From Sympetrum striolatum (lineage: Eukaryota > Arthropoda > Insecta > Odonata > Libellulidae), in NCBI GenBank assembly GCA_947579665.1, contig OX388350.1, positions 28,615,393-28,679,392 of the forward strand: a stretch of DNA of 64,000 bases, in the 5' to 3' direction. Under the pieces are notes generated by a model. It was not told the DNA's origin and did no database searches. It saw nothing but the letters and a program-made list of their open reading frames with translations. The translations under genes and the position numbers were made by a program. Of this stretch, positions 1 to 15,080 are shown piece after piece (position 1 is the first letter of the stretch; every line of letters starts with the position of its first letter).

Positions 1-3000
1 GGAGCATCAAAATGGATGAAAGAAGGCATTGTACTCAAAATCTTCGGGAAGGGGAATAAACAATCCTGAGAGTTTCTGATAGAGCACCGCCAATTTTTCC
101 TTTTGATCGAGAGATAAGCTTTGTAAATACCAAAGAATATATATTATAGTACACAATAACTTTTATGATAGTAACAAGTAAGAGTTGATAACTTGATCCA
201 TAGACTCCTACAGCTAAAACGATAATGCTGCCCCTAAACTTAAAACGACGATCTCTTAGTTGAGGTTTTTTATTTGAATTCAAAATGAATTCCCCTAGTT
301 ATGCGCTAATTATATTACAGTAAAATAAATAGCCGAAAATGAATTCAAGAATTAATTAAAACTTACTTTAAGCATTAAAATCTTTTCAAGGTAAAATCGT
401 TCAAGGTCTCATTATTTTGTGTTATGCTTATTCTTAGTGTAAAGAAGTGAAACGTCAGAATCGATAAATTTAAATAAATACTTGCTTAGCTAAGGTTCAA
501 TCCCTAGCTACGGTAATTTACCTGCCTGTATTTTCAGAGGGACCTGTCGAATCAGGCAGTAAATGGGCACCGGAGGTAAAACTCTGAGTAGTAATAGGCG
601 TGGGAAGCATAACACCGCCTTTATTTCGTGCCGTAAGGGTTAAAATTTTCGGCCTTAACTTACTAATGCTTTGAAAAGATATGAAAGAGAGGCTATTATT
701 ATTGTAAATCCAGTTTTATTTTCAGGGGAGGTGTTTTGAAGATATCCACCATGTTGTGTCTTTCGTATTTCATGAATGACGTCAAGGTGGAAGGACAGTT
801 TTTTAAATCAATCACAACGAAATCCTTAGGAAAGCTAGCTTTTGAAAAAATTCTATCTTTGGAGCAGTTTAATTATTATGATAGTTGAAGTTTTTATTTA
901 AAACATTAATGTTGTTAATATTGTGATTTATTTCAGAATTTTATGCTGAAAATTATATTTTATTTATAGACTATCTCGATTAATTTATTTCGGCAGTTTT
1001 TAAGGGTGGTACTGCTATATTAATATTTTAAGAAATCGAAATGAGGATCTTTGACGTTTCATTTAAGGATTAAAGATTAATGAAAGTAAAGTTCGAATGA
1101 TTTCAAAAAAGAGAAATGCTGTAAAGAATATTATTGAAAGATCGACAGTAGATACGTTCAATTGTTAAATTACACAAGCGCTTGCAACAAATCTTACTTT
1201 TAATCCAGATTAAGTCACACAATTTTTTGGTTTAGCGTTTATGAGGGAAATTTACTTCATTTAAAGTAAGGTTAAATATCTATTCATAACGTTTACTGCA
1301 TACCACACTTTCACACATTACCGCATGTACTTTTATTATTGAAACCCGTTTGAATTCACCACTGAGAATCATATTCTAATTCGCAATTTTGCCTAACGCG
1401 AGCAGAAATGCTGTTGGATAGGATCATTCGGAAATATAACGAAATAAGTAGAGGAGATTTACGAGGAAATAATCAAAGCGTCAATCATGACTGAATATAT
1501 TGGTTTCGGAGATACAGGAAATAGAGGATATTCCTCAGAGAAAAGGGTAACTATTTTTGAGGTGAAATAAAACTAATAATGTTGCCTAATTCAGTTGAAG
1601 TCGAAACAGTTGAGTTGCACTTGAAACCCATTTTCCTTCCGCGACTCACTTGTATACCATCTCAAACTCTGTGGCTCTCCTTGCCGTAGATTAGATAATT
1701 AGTGTTTAAAAAAATAAAAAACAGATGACTCTGACCAGTTTTATTAAAATATTATAATTCTAACGAGCTCCCTTTAAACGACAAAATATTCTGAATGATG
1801 ATGCGCATACATTATAATGAACCTATCTTTATAACAATATAAATCTCCTTTATTTGTTCTCAGTAAAGGGCGAGAATGGGAAAAAGATTCCCCACATGCA
1901 TCCAACACTTCGCTCTAAAACTTTCAACTGAATTATAAAGAAATAGAAAAAATTTTGCGAGTTTAACAGCCAAGTTTTCCCTTAGGAAAAAATTCCCCAA
2001 TGCCAAATTCGGAGAATAATTCTCCGTCGGATATAATGTGACATAGCCTAATCCTGGTGCACTAGTATTCTGCGGCACACCGATTGGCTGCCTTACCTAG
2101 GGCATGGAGATCCAGAACTTGGTGACGTCTTTCGCGAGCGGTCTCCCCTTCAATCCAGCTCTCCATTTTGGTCCACGATCCGTTCAGCGGTGTCGGCTTG
2201 AATGCGATCGAAGAGTGTGCGAAAAGGGGAGATGGGATCCAGCCAGGAAGAGGGGGAGAAGGAAGACTCTTTTATACCACCCGGATGACAAAGAAAAGAT
2301 GGCAGAGAGAAATTAAGGTCAAGGAACCAAAGCGATTTAGTCCAATGTCATTAAAGATGCTTCTGATGACATTAAAGACAAAATATCACTCTGTAAAGAA
2401 AACTATTCAGGTAACGATTGGAATCCTTACTGAGAGGTAATCATCTAAGCCTGAGGTTACCATAATCTGGTGGCGTGATACCGAGTTATGTTGTGAATAG
2501 AATTAAAGCGATAAAAAACAGCGAAGTTGATTCAAAAGTTTGTTTCGGCCAATTTTGAGTATATTGAGCCATTATTACAGCCTCACGAAGGCAATGATTC
2601 TTAACTTCGGTCAAGAAACTTAGACATACTATTTTTCATGTATCATTTTTATTTCAAGGAGTAGGAAGAGATCCGATGAAATTTCAGCAAATGCAATATT
2701 CAGAGCTACCAAAAAAGTTTGTCGTTCTTTATATCCTGAGGAATTTAAGGCTATATAGACGGAAGACAATAAAACATACTAGTGAATGATGTACAAAAGG
2801 CGTATATTTTTACATTTCCAAATTCCAACAGATGCTAAATTACAGGTCTCACGAATGAATGGAATCCTTTTGACCCCATGGCAAATATTCCTGAATCCTC
2901 AAATGCAAATTTAAAATTGGGCATGCAATGCTTATAAATCAGGAAATGCTTCCACGAGTAAAATTGTTTACTATTTAAAAGCAATAATATGATCTTTAAG

Positions 3001-3430
3001 AGATACCCAGCATTTTAGTCTTTGAATCTTTTTCTGAGAATCAACCAAAGTTTACTTAATTGGCTATTTTTCCAATCGAGATAATATGAAATTTTCATTG
3101 AGACCATACCTCAAAACTGGTAGTGTCCCAGTAAAAGCTGGCTACAGTTCGGCCTGCGTAAGTCCATTGATAGCTCAGCAACATTTTCAGTCGGCGTTCC
3201 GGTAGGTGTCGATATTCAGCGGGTCGTAAAGGAACGGTCAACGTTTTGGCAGGCCACTGAAAACCAGGAATACATTGAAATGAATTTTACTTGCTGTCTA
3301 TGTAAAGGATAAATGTTTATCTTTTCACAGAAAAAAGTTTCAAGTCACAAATGTTTCAGTATAATCATATAAGTGGAACAAATTTGAATCGCAAGTCCCA
3401 TCGAAAAAATATAACCTATAAAAAATATTG
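1..3430. other. AT-rich non-coding stretch, no supported gene
   Basis: Only short open frames without domain character or convincing splice context are present. A GC-richer patch at about 2050-2310 has overlapping short frames on both strands but no recognisable protein. Confidence 0.5.
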
Positions 3431-3451
3431 GAACGCAAGAAACAGGATAAA

Positions 3452-3865
3452 TTAAATACCTCTCGGAAAGAATGAATCTCTAAAACGATTCGTCCTTGCA
3501 TCTATTTCTCTTAACTTACGGTCATTATCGGATCGACCGAGGTAGCAGGGGGGTTGCATGATACGGATTGTATCTTCCGAAAATGTAGTTTCCCTGAATT
3601 TATTAAGCAATCGCAGCCTAGCTTCCAATCTCCTTTCTTTAAAGGACTCCCAACCTAAATCTGAGAGCATTTTTGTAACGCTTGCTTTTTTATTATAGAA
3701 TTTCTTAACAAAACGAACCGCTTTACGCTGCACTTTCTCGAGTTCGCGAGTACACGTTACATCCGCCGGATCCCATATACTTGCCGCATATTCCAGAAGG
3801 GAAGGAATTTCATTCTCAAAACTAATTCTACAGCCCTCCTTATCCTTGCGCAGACCTCCAATCAT
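3452..3865 (-). pseudogene. C-terminal fragment of a CR1/Jockey-type non-LTR reverse transcriptase
   Basis: The minus strand is open for 137 codons. From about residue 22 it contains the block after the RT domain typical of CR1/Jockey-like LINEs: 'LLEYAASIWDP', then 'LEKVQRKAVRFV', 'MLSDLGWESFKERRLEARL' and a 'NDRKLREIDA' tail. The same protein block recurs on the plus strand at about 23.4 kb (frame broken) and 30.5 kb. The first 20 or so residues do not match the other copies, so the element is 5'-truncated here. Its 3' side also stops before the tail seen in the other copies. This is a dead fragment, not a host gene. The family call rests on protein motifs recognised by eye. Confidence 0.8.
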
Positions 3866-3899
3866 ACTTGAAACTCAGTTCCCATTGAAAGATTCCATC

Positions 3900-6800
3900 T
3901 TGCTGGAGCTTGGAACTGATAAAATTAATTAAGATTAAGGATGGTGAGATTTAACTACGACTGTTTTTTTTGGCGTAATTGATATTCATACTCACCAGTA
4001 AAAGAAGTTTCCAATTTCAATCAAATTTCAGGGCAAACAATGTAGGTGAGAATCCAACATTAAACTGGAAAAATAAGACAGCAAATGTAGGGAGGGTGTC
4101 AAATCACTTAATCGCTGTTCTTTGATAGATCTTGATTGGTATATATTAAGTTGGAATACCACATTTCCGTTTCTCGCCCACGCATGGGCTGATTGCGAGC
4201 TCGTTCCGGATAAAAAGAAGCTCTCATATGAAATATCGGGCAGACAACCCTGAGGAGTACGTAAGAAAGTCTCAATATCGCGTACTAGCTGGGCAGTTGT
4301 TTCGAATAGGGCAAAGGAGTCTACAAATACTGGCAGGGTTATCCATATAAAATCAAATCTTTCTTTCAGAGGGTCAACGAAAGAAAAACATCAAAATATT
4401 AATTATTCGCTAAATTGCAAGTATCGTTGAGCCATATTCTTCCCAAAAGTGATCCTTCAAGTTTTAAGAAAGCAAAACCAAATATACCCAATGTATACCA
4501 AAGTGGTGAAGATATAGCATAAATTCATTTTAATTCAATACATAAATGTATTTTAGTGTGCTCAGTGCACTGATGTAATTATGTGTTGAAAGCGAGCGTA
4601 TAGGGTAATGGGTGCAATTTAATTACTGTAAAGAGACGAAGCTCTTTCATTGAATATTGCAAAAAGTCTGTATTTTAATAACCTAAACGTAATAGCTTTA
4701 TATTATTTAAAATTTATGTTATACATAATAGTGTAGCCAAAATCTTGCATGCAATCATGCATCGATAATGTATGCAGTGTTAAATTTTTAATGAAAAAAA
4801 TTCCCTTATCTTTTATTGTATTGCACGTATTTTTAAATATGAATTATGTGTATATTGCATTTATATGTTTTTATAATCCACCTCAATAGTGTCTAAAGTA
4901 GTTCTTCTGTAGTGTTTCTTCCTTGTAAGGATAATTCCTGGCAGCTAATGTATATTTCCGTCGCACCAAAATCCAAATCCTTATCATAGGATAGAATAGG
5001 GGTCTTTAAATTAATTACCTTAACGATCTTAATTTGACATTTTTTGGGATTTAATATAACTCATCATTGATTATCATATCGATTCTTTACTTTCATGTAC
5101 GCACATGCCCTGCTCTCTTGTCTTTGCCCTATCTATAAATTACGATACTGTTTCATTCATTTCATAAATTAACATTGCTATAAATTATAGCGCAAATATA
5201 GTTAAGAAACTATTTTCAAATCGAAGATATATTCATTTAAATTCAGGACTGGAGGTGAAGACACCATTCTTTCATTAGCTATTTACTTTCCATTCGTTTT
5301 TTATTTTCCTGTAGACATCGCCCGTTTTCAAGATATCCGAGGACCCGCGGTCTAATAAATTGCGATTTTATTTTTTCGTGTGATTAGAATTAGTCTGCCT
5401 GTTCCTTAAAATTATTACTTTCGTGTTTTGTATCAGTTGCGTTGCGGGGTCTTTTTGTTCAGAATCCTTGAATTCCTGTCCCGTAATCTACTCGGTAACA
5501 ATCTTTTTAAATTAACCGTTCGAAAATAAAGTAGCGTATTTTTAGTTTTAAAAAGACAGAGAAATTCCTGGGGCGTATCTCCCGGGGCTCATGCGGTTGT
5601 TTACCTTGTGTGTGTCGAGCTTGAATGTGATTGCACAGATTTCGAAAAACATAAAATAAAATTAGGAGGAAGTCTGATAGCGGACTCGGTGGCACTCTTC
5701 CATTGGTAGTTGTTGAAAAAATACTTTGAAAATATTCTCTCTTTATACAAAAACGTCTGTGTGGATGAGTTTAGAGAGGTGGGCAAAGATCCTTTGTTGA
5801 GTTCGTGTACCTACCTTTTTAATTCATCGCTTAATGCTTTCATTGAACGTGGTTGCCCTAATTTAAAACGACCTAAATAACTCAAAGGTTCGCATTGAAC
5901 TATACATTCAATTATATTTACATATTTTCTTAATAATTTATTTCTGTTGACTATATCTGAATTGTGTGCCAATTGGTGATTTTTTTATCTTACTAACGAT
6001 TTATTATCGTAAATCGTCCCAAGAATTACCAAGATTTTTAAGTATAAACTTAGTTACCATTCAAAGATTATATCCTTGTAATTTAAATTATGGAATCTTT
6101 TTTATTAATATAGTAATTGAATAAGACAGTGGGACAATAATATTAATCCATTTTTTGCATGCAAGTTACTTTACTTGTCTCCCTTTAGGCAGAAACTCAA
6201 CTTTTGGATGATTGTAAAAAACTCCGTACTTGGAAAAAAGCAATAGAAAATCAATCCTTTATGATAATTTCTGGTTAATTCGGCCCTTTAGATTGAAATA
6301 ATTGATACAATAACGCAAATAGAGGATGTTGATTTCAACTGGCTAATAAATGGTTATACACCTCTTCCATGGTAATACTACCCAGTTGAAATCAACATTC
6401 ATGCAAAGTAAGCAAATATACCTTAAATTGTAAGCTGGTCCCTTATCTTCAAATCTCCCTTTATTTTTGCAAGGATTGCTAAATTTTCACATATATTTCG
6501 CATGCCAACCTTATTTACTAATTAAAATTTCTGATTTGCATCCTGAATGATAACGGTGTTAAATACCTTAGATCATATCCGCATTATTCATAGTTACGAA
6601 TAGGTGAATGAAAAACTATGATAGGAAGTAAATTATTATTTTCAGAGTACTATATAAAAATTACATAGAAGGGAATCACTGTCGATTGTAGATAGGTAAC
6701 GAGGACGTTTCAAAGGAGATGTATACATAACTGTTGGAGAGGTTTCCCTTTGGACATTTTTCTTCCTTTAGAATAATAACAAGATGATGCCACGCAAAAT

Positions 6801-8090
6801 CATGATCAGGGTCATGCTTTTACGTGGCAGAGAAGAAGAAAAGAATATGAATGAATGAACATGGTTAGGGGAAGAAGTACTAAAGTGATGAAAGAGCGGA
6901 TTGATTGATGAGGTTTCAGTATGCGTTGATCAAAGATTATGTCTGGGTTAGTTAGACGGAGGACGGAGTGAGATGGTAGATATGTAGAGAAAGAGGGAGA
7001 ATTGATGGAAGTTGAGCAGTGATGCGTGGATAGATTCCGTAAAAACAGCCTGATCAATCGACTTCCAAATCCATTAAATTCAACCAATGTGCAGGGATAA
7101 TTTGCCACGACTGACTTCTTCAAATAAACTCTCTTCTATTCTTAACCATCTAATAATAAGCTCACAATAAGGAACACCCAAAATGTTTAATATTAACTGG
7201 GGATAATTTGCATTTTTAAGATCGACGGCGAAATTTCTTCATTATCGTATGTGTGCACTGAAAGTTAAAATTTAAAAGACTTTTATTTCGACTACGGTTT
7301 GTATTAACGATATAGATTCAACATATTATGATGGATAATGAATTTTTAAATTATTTAGAGTCTGCACCAAAACTTTTTCAGACTGCCTCTCTCCTCTGCA
7401 AGAGTTGAAATATGGTAATTCTTGAATGCAATAAACCATAACAGAAGTGCATATCGATTTAATTTGAAGGAGAGTTGATTGAAAGAGAGAGAGTTTCTGT
7501 TAACATTCATTTTGGAGCTGAAAGTATTGTATTGATAAGCTATTAAAAAGAGAGAAATTTTTCGTAGATTGCGCTAAAAATTTGTTATTCGCTCGGAATT
7601 GCATACCTTGGAATCTACAAATACAAGCCGCCACTAGAATCAACTTACGATGGAATTTACGAATCATTGATTTTTGCTTCATAAATGTATCTTATTTGAC
7701 TTAATTATTGAATTTGTCACACATTTAATTGCAAGATACTGCATTTGTGAATTGGGAGCCAGGGATGCAAAAACAGGAAACTAAATATTCAACGGAAAAT
7801 TATATGTATATATAAATACATGGAAGCTTGGACAGAATTCTCAATTTTACCTCGTTATTGGATTAGCCGATTGCTAATTCGATGTTCTTCGATTTTTCTC
7901 GAAGAATGTACTCGTACCTCGTCAAAATAAATGAAGAATCTTAAATTTCAAAATTTGCACAAAAAATGTCAATATCTTAGCTAAATATTATTATAATTAA
8001 ATATTTCATCGGAGAATTTCGCATCGAAGAAGTTGCGTATTTGTAACCCTAAATTAGGAACTCTTAACGTCATAATAGACTGTCATATCT
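3900..8090. other. Non-coding stretch, no supported gene
   Basis: Short open frames only, with low-complexity translations. One short perfect hairpin lies at 6326-6398. Otherwise nothing recognisable was seen. Confidence 0.45.
6326..6398. repeat. 17-bp perfect inverted repeat (hairpin)
   Basis: The left arm (6326-6342) and right arm (6382-6398) are exact reverse complements around a 39-nt loop. They could be ends of a very short MITE or a stem-loop. No target duplication could be fixed. Confidence 0.6.
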
Positions 8091-8099
8091 TTATGATGC

Positions 8100-8195
8100 A
8101 GGAATATTTGGGTCGACTTGTACGCTGAACAAAGGACAAACCGAAAATTCACCTCAAAATTCTAGGGGTCGACTTATACGCCGGCATATACGGTT
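8100..8195. mobile_element. Possible DNA-transposon terminal fragment
   Basis: Two copies of 'gtcgacttRtacgc' lie about 55 bp apart (around 8113 and 8167), and the second runs into 'cggcatatacgg'. Sub-terminal repeats like this are common at ends of pogo/Tc1-like elements. No partner end was found nearby, so the class is a guess. Confidence 0.3.
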
Positions 8196-8199
8196 TAAT

Positions 8200-11100
8200 A
8201 GATGATCTGCTCAAATCAATAGCATGTGATATAAATTAAAAATCTGAGAATTTCCTCCGGTAACTATTTAACTAGGGATGCATTTACCCTCAATCACTGA
8301 GAAGGTCTTAAAGATTTGGCACCAAATGTTGATTTTTAATTTTTTTTTCTGCATTAAGAGTGGGAATCTAATTTGAAAGTTACGATAATTGTCAAATGTG
8401 CAATATGCCATTGCAATTAATGCTTATCTTTGATAGTTACCAACTGATTCTCAATTGAACTACATCAATCACAAATAATTATCCTAACCGACATTTCACT
8501 TTTTTGTCCATCTCATTTTTTAGGAATATTTATCAAACTTACATTTTGAAATATCAGGACTTTGTCATTATTGGGAAATACAATAAAGCTCATTTTAATA
8601 TTCATCAATGGATAATGCAACCATCTAGGAACACAAACATCCATGCACTGTACATGCCCTGACAGAGTTTTAAGAATAATGTTGATGGAACAAGTTATGT
8701 ATTCAACAGTAGCCATCCTGTCAAAAAATCAAACTATTTCTCAGTTTCTTATGCAGCCAAAGATAAATTTGCCCCGTTGGAGTAAGTACAGAGGATACAT
8801 TTATATTTATTTATAAAAAACTGTCAGCAAGAATTCAAATTCATATTTTATTAGCCAAAGACTGCAAAAGGCAGTATAGGCATCATCATAATATATACAG
8901 AAAACAGTTATTATAAGAAAGTGGAAAAAATGGAGAAAATTTACTATGACCAATTATATACTAATATTCAGATACAAGTTAAATAAAAAGAAAGATATAT
9001 GTGATTAAAAGTCATCACTATGATATTCTTAAATACTATAACAGGCCTTTTGAGTGAGAAGCCTAATGACTTGGGTTAGAAAGCTCTAGTAAACAAGCAG
9101 ACTTTGATGGTTTCAGGAAGTCTGTTGTAAATTAGAGAGATTGAGTGTTGAGGTGCTTTAAAGAAGAGGGTAACTGGGTGTACATAGAAGTAAATTTCAT
9201 TATATTGGTAAGATTTAAAATAAATGGCACAACAAATTTTAATCTGACTCTTTTAAGGGAAATGATTACCTCGATATTTAAGTCAATATCATTGAAATTA
9301 TGTGATCTCATATTTTTATTTTGCTCAAGTAATGCACATTTATCACATATCAGTCACTTTGCTATTCATGTTGATAAAATTTCAAATTTTATAGTTTCAA
9401 ACCTTTCCCCATTATAAGACAACTTTTCTGGTGTGTGAGTATTACATCCTTATTTATCAAAATATTTTATATCCCTGTATTGGAACTTTGAAGAGATTCA
9501 GAGAAGATTTTATACAAATTTGGAGTACACCTCAATGTAATAATTGGTACTGAGCCATAGAGAGGGCAGGTTAATCCAGCACATTGGAATTACTTCATGA
9601 ATATGAAGCTATTTATGAAATAAGTTGAAATTATATTGTGTTCTAAGGTATTAGTAGTGATGGATTATGAGGGAATTTATTTTTGTATACTTTCCCCGTG
9701 ATGCAAAGAAAAAAGGCCAGGGGATCTTTTAAAGAAAGTTTCACAATTTCATGGATACAATTACAATTTTTTGTTTGAGATCAAAGATTTCAACAGGATT
9801 TTTAGCAACCATTCTATGTAGAAAAGCTGGAGAGGAGTGAGGGTTAAAATATAATTTAATGTATGCTCATTAGAAAAGAGGGAATTAGTGATTACTGTTA
9901 TAATTTATAAATAGCTAAAAAGAATCTTACAAAATAAACCATCAAGTATTTTTGGTAGAGTACTTGTTTCTCATGTTTTGTAATTGACTGGATGGAAGGA
10001 AACGTCCATGCAAATATTTAGGAGTTAAGTGAATAACTTGTTGAAAATCAACAAGGAAAAAATGAAAAAAAAATGCTTATAAATAACAGTTCATTTATAT
10101 CAGTAACGAGCAATTTTATCAGTGAAAACCAAATGAAAATTAAATTCTTGAAAAGTATTTAAATATGTATTTATGCTCAAGAGATGTCTTTGAGAGTAAT
10201 AGAAAAATCAAAAAGGTATTATTTTATTAAAACTCCTTGAAATCATCAGTATATGCTCATCAAAGACAAGTTTTAAGTCAATGGCAAATTAATATAAGCT
10301 GATATTGTTGCTGTAAACAACATGCTGAGAGCCAAGAAAAGAATTGTATCAGAATTGACAGTGATTTCTTTAACTACAGGTGATGCAATAATATTTCTTA
10401 ATCTTCGTTATTGCACAAATTGGCTTACATTTGGTAAACCAATTGCAAATATGAGTCAATTCTGAGGATTATGACTAAATGGCAACAAAATTTTGGCTCC
10501 CTGAACAAATACCAAATCCACTAAAGAAATAAGTGATAAGAAAAATTAAAATGGAAAGATTAGAATCAAATAGGAGTCTGTATATTATACAAAAAGTCAA
10601 TGGTCAAGCAGCAATAGCTGATGGCACGGTGAATTTTGTCCCTCATATATGCCTTGTAAACTACCCATAACAGAGATAGAGGTGCTAAGAAAGCAATTTT
10701 AAATACAAAAACAATCTCAGATTTGCAATTGATATCCATTACAAGAGCAACAATATCTATTTTTATATTTTTGATGAATTCAGCTGAGCAGTTCATATTA
10801 GTTATATAATATATATATGAAAATAATTTGTAAAAGTCACAGACAAGTGCAACACAAGTTAATATACCTTAGATGGACTTGTTTGGTTATTGTTTAGGGA
10901 TTTTTAAAAGCATAAAGCAGTCAATAAAACATTACGTTCTTTTGATTACCTAGGTTATATTTTAGTTAGTGAGTCTAAATCATATATGACATCCTTTAAT
11001 ACTTACATTCATCAGTTAGCTTTGCATATCAATTTTCCGTTCATGTATTCAATATGATTTTGAATGAAGATTAATTTGGTGTAACAGTATCCAAGAAAAT

Positions 11101-13760
11101 AACTTGAATCCTTAATTTTAGTATGTAGAACTTTCACTTTGAATTGAATTTTTACTGTACACATATTTCTATAGCTAAGGTCATCTTCAAAGACCAAATA
11201 CTCATTATGCTCAGATTGTCAAATTGTATGCAAGGAAGTTTCCTGGTTAATGAATGAATTCAGTTGAAACAAACTCAAAGTCAATTATAAGTTCTACAAC
11301 TTTGCGGTTTTCACTCAATTTTGAATCAAAAAACCAAAGAAACTGTAATGTACGATTTAATTCTTTTATAATTCATGATATGCCTTACTTCCATTCACTC
11401 ATGTAAACAATTTGAAGTCTTGATTTCTTAGAGGACAACATGTTGAAATTTCAAGAGTTAGTGGTTGATAACCTAGTATATTTTACAGAAACCTTGAAGA
11501 AAATATCTAACTTTCAACTATTGCTCTCTTCAATATCCGCTTAATAATGAACAGTTTTTGGGAAAAATAAACAGTAAAAGTAAACCAATGAAAAACACAT
11601 GATTTTTTATCTTAAGTTTTATGATGAAGATACATCTGAAATCATAGTTATAGAGAATTAGAAAATCCTATCAGTGCTGTAGCAAAAGCTAGTATTAGTA
11701 TCAGAGTTCATATGTGAGAATATGTAAGTGCATTCTGATCCTTCATAGATGGGTTACCATAGATCCATAGGCTCATAGATGGCTACCATTGCCAAATATT
11801 CTGTGATATAAAATTCAAGAAAATAAGCCTTATTCTAATTAAATACCTTTGAAGATGAATATGAAATTCTCAAAAACATGTTTTATATGTTAGTATATCA
11901 TTTAAGTTCACTGTCACTCTCTGAATTGCTTAAAATATTTCTACCCATTGTCTTTGTGCATACAACCAGAAGTGAACCAGAATTTACTTTTAAATATAAT
12001 TTTTGCAATACTTGTTGAATTATTAATGTCTGTAACTGTGAGAACTATAAAATTTTAATGTTTAATAAATTGTAAGAACTAATTACAAAATGTTATATGG
12101 CTGTATTTTACTAGTTTATCGTTCTTTCAGAAAATACAGTTTTGTATTACTACATACTTCTTAAGTTACGGCCAAATATAACTGTATTTTGTAACATTTA
12201 TGGTTTGGTTAGCATATTGACTAGCATTTTGGATCCACTGCTGATAACAAGTTAGGATTTAACTCTTTATCTATGTCCTAATAGTTTACTTATTGTTTAA
12301 TTCTGACCCTGAATTCACTGGTGCAATACATACACTTTCAGTCTTAGATTTAAGGCTTTAAAAACACCATAGCAAAATATAAGAGTTGACTCTGATTGAT
12401 TGGAATTGCTTGAGAAAAAATTATATTCAAATACAAATGCAAAGGAAGTAGTTGAAGTATTAGACTAAAATGAAATACTCTGGAATAAAGACCTTTAAAT
12501 TCTTATGATCCATGTAATTGTGACATGTTTATGTTGCTTTGTGACTTTGCTAATAATTTTAGGGCTTGGTAATATCTTCAGGTTTTTAGTTTGTGGTTTT
12601 TTCTTCATTATCGTATCATATTTCATTGCTCCCAGGACACAGGCATTAAGAGATTTTTTTGTGGATTATCCATGTGTTATAAATAACAATATTCAATAAG
12701 ATTCTAATTTATTTTTGCAAAACCAGAGGTGCTTTGCAATGAAATCAGGCTGTTTACAGAGGGTTGTCTGAAGCTTGTATACATACGTATACAATACATA
12801 TAAATATATACATTGACTATGCTTGATACTTCTACCATAACATATTTAATTAAAGAAGATTTTCTTTAGATCTTTCCTATTAAAATAATATCAGTGTTAT
12901 ATTGTTTACATTTAAATTTGGAGTATGGATGCAATCCATTCAAATTTAGGATATGTCCAAGTTGGAGATGGAGAAGATTTCTAATTAGATGCTAGAAGAT
13001 CATGATAAGGTTATCTTCCTCAATAAATGGTTCATTGTATGTTGAGCTGAGGTACTGTACTGACTGATTTATAAAATGTGTTGCAGAATTCAGCATCCAT
13101 TTGTTTGATGGGTAGGTTTGTATACCCTTTGTATAAACGAAGGAAAATAAGTTCAACATGTGGAGTAAATTGGAATCATACAAATAGGTACAAAAAAATT
13201 TATACATGAGGTATGAGGATAGGTTTCCAAAGAATTTAGTAATATGGTGAATTTATATGAATAAAATTTTATACTCAATGAAAAATTGATGAACAAATTA
13301 ATTGATCTGAACAAACAATGACAGAACTAAAAATGATGGAAACAGTTTACTGTCTTCATCTTCTTTGTAGATCATTTTTTTCTCTCCCCTGAATTTAAAA
13401 TTACTTTCAGAACTATTTCTTTGGAGATGAGGATTTTTTTTCAATTTTATTAGTCTTACAAACTTATAAAATGGCTGGTTTCCTGGTACAAACAACCACC
13501 AAAAATTAATGTATTTTCAATGTTTTTATGCGTATGAAGTTAATTGATCATACAAATTAAAACTTAATCATGAACTAAAAAAATAACAAAAGGAATTGAT
13601 ATGGTATTTGCTGTTTAAGAATTGAATCGGATTTTCATAGCCACTCTTTGTCAAAGTAAATTTTATAGCCCTTCCAATGCTATGTCATCAACGATGGTAG
13701 TGTAATCATCATCATTGATAAATGTAATTGCAACAGCTTATTTACATTTACTTGGATAGA
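8200..13760. other. AT-rich intergenic stretch, no supported gene
   Basis: This is the longest stretch in the window with little recognisable repeat or coding signal. Open frames are short and of AT-driven composition. A 'tatttatttataaaa' start at about 8797-8830 may be an antisense retroelement tail, but this could not be confirmed. Confidence 0.45.
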
Positions 13761-13761
13761 T

Positions 13762-13770
13762 GAGCAATTT
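13762..13770. repeat. Left target-site duplication of the LINE
   Basis: 'gagcaattt' here is repeated exactly at 16867-16875, immediately after the LINE 3' end, which fixes the ends of the insertion. Confidence 0.6.
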
Positions 13771-13856
13771 TTTAATAAAATTAAAGGAAAGAGAGAGGCC
13801 AAAAAGAATTGTGACCTAAATAGAATCCAGGAGGCAAGAGAGATGTACAGAGTAGC

Positions 13857-14233
13857 CAGGGGCGTAGCTACCGCCATATCAATTATACGGGGCCCCCAGG
13901 CCACGGGGTCCCCCAACGTGCATAAGCAAAAATTAATAAAAACTTCCCAAATTTGTCTATAGAGGCAGAAACTTTAGAAAAACTAAAGTCATCATCAGCT
14001 ATAAATGATTTAATAAATCAGTTTGTCAAAAAAAAGGCAAGGAGAGTGTATATTTAATTTGAATTTTTTGTAAAAATTTTGGAAAAAGTGACAGATAGAT
14101 AATTATGATGGATTAATATTTCTTTTGATTTCATGCAAACATTTTTTTTTCTTTTGTAAGAAATCTTTACCCTTCCTAAGGGCCCCCAAACAAATTTTTA
14201 TACGGGGCCCCGCCAAGGCACCCTGCGCCACTG
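13857..14233. mobile_element. Non-autonomous hAT-like element (377 bp)
   Basis: It starts 'caggggcgtagctac' and its other end, read in reverse, starts 'cagtggcgcag', giving short imperfect terminal inverted repeats. Both ends are followed inward by a second inverted block rich in 'acggggcccc'. It is flanked by 8-bp duplications differing at one base ('agagtagc' at 13849-13856, 'atagtagc' at 14234-14241). The 8-bp duplication and CAG..CTG ends fit hAT. The LINE coding sequence resumes directly after it, so it inserted into the LINE. No transposase is present. Confidence 0.75.
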
Positions 14234-15080
14234 ATAGTAGCAGAATAGAATGCGAAGAAAGAAGTAGCGAAAGCAAAAGCAATAAATAAGGCCTTCGATA
14301 GTATGGATGGAGAGCGACAGCTATTTAGAATAGCAAAAGTCAAAGACTGATCCTCCAGAGATATTATAACAATTAGACAAATCAAGGATGGATCAAGAGT
14401 GATACTAAGGAGATGGTGGTATTGAGAAAAGAGGGAAGGAATACTTCCATAAGTTATTGTGTAAGGAGGTTAGAAAATGAGGATGGTGTTGAAAATGGTG
14501 CTTTGTGCAGGATATGAGTAGGGTAGAAGTGAAAGCTGCGTTAAGAAAAATGAAAAACTGGAAAGGATGTTGTAGCGGACCAGATACCAATTGAGGTATG
14601 GAAGTGCTTAGTGGAACAGGGGATTGATGTGCTCTGGGACTTGGTTAGGAAGCTGGCGTAGTAGGAGATTATCCCATAAGAATGGAGAAAGAGCATCCTG
14701 GGGTCCCACTGTACAAATGGAAAGGTGATGTTCTGGACAGTGGAAACTACAAAGGAATAAAGCTGATGTCTCACATCATGAAAGTTTGGGAAAGGATTGT
14801 TGAAGACCGAATTCGACAGGAAACAAAAATCAGTGAAGAATAGTTTGGCTTCATGCCTGGAAGAAGCACGACAGATGCAATAATAGCTGTAAGGAGACTG
14901 ATGGAGAAAGCATATGATCTGGTGCCCAGACAGGAGGTATAAAGGGGCTTGCAGAAGAAAAGGTTATCAGAGAAGTATGTAAAGCTAGTGAAGGCAATGC
15001 ACGAAGGATCAGGTACTCAAGTCAGTACTAGTCTGGGCTTGACAGAGAGCCTCCTGATCGGTGTTGAGCTGCATTAGTGT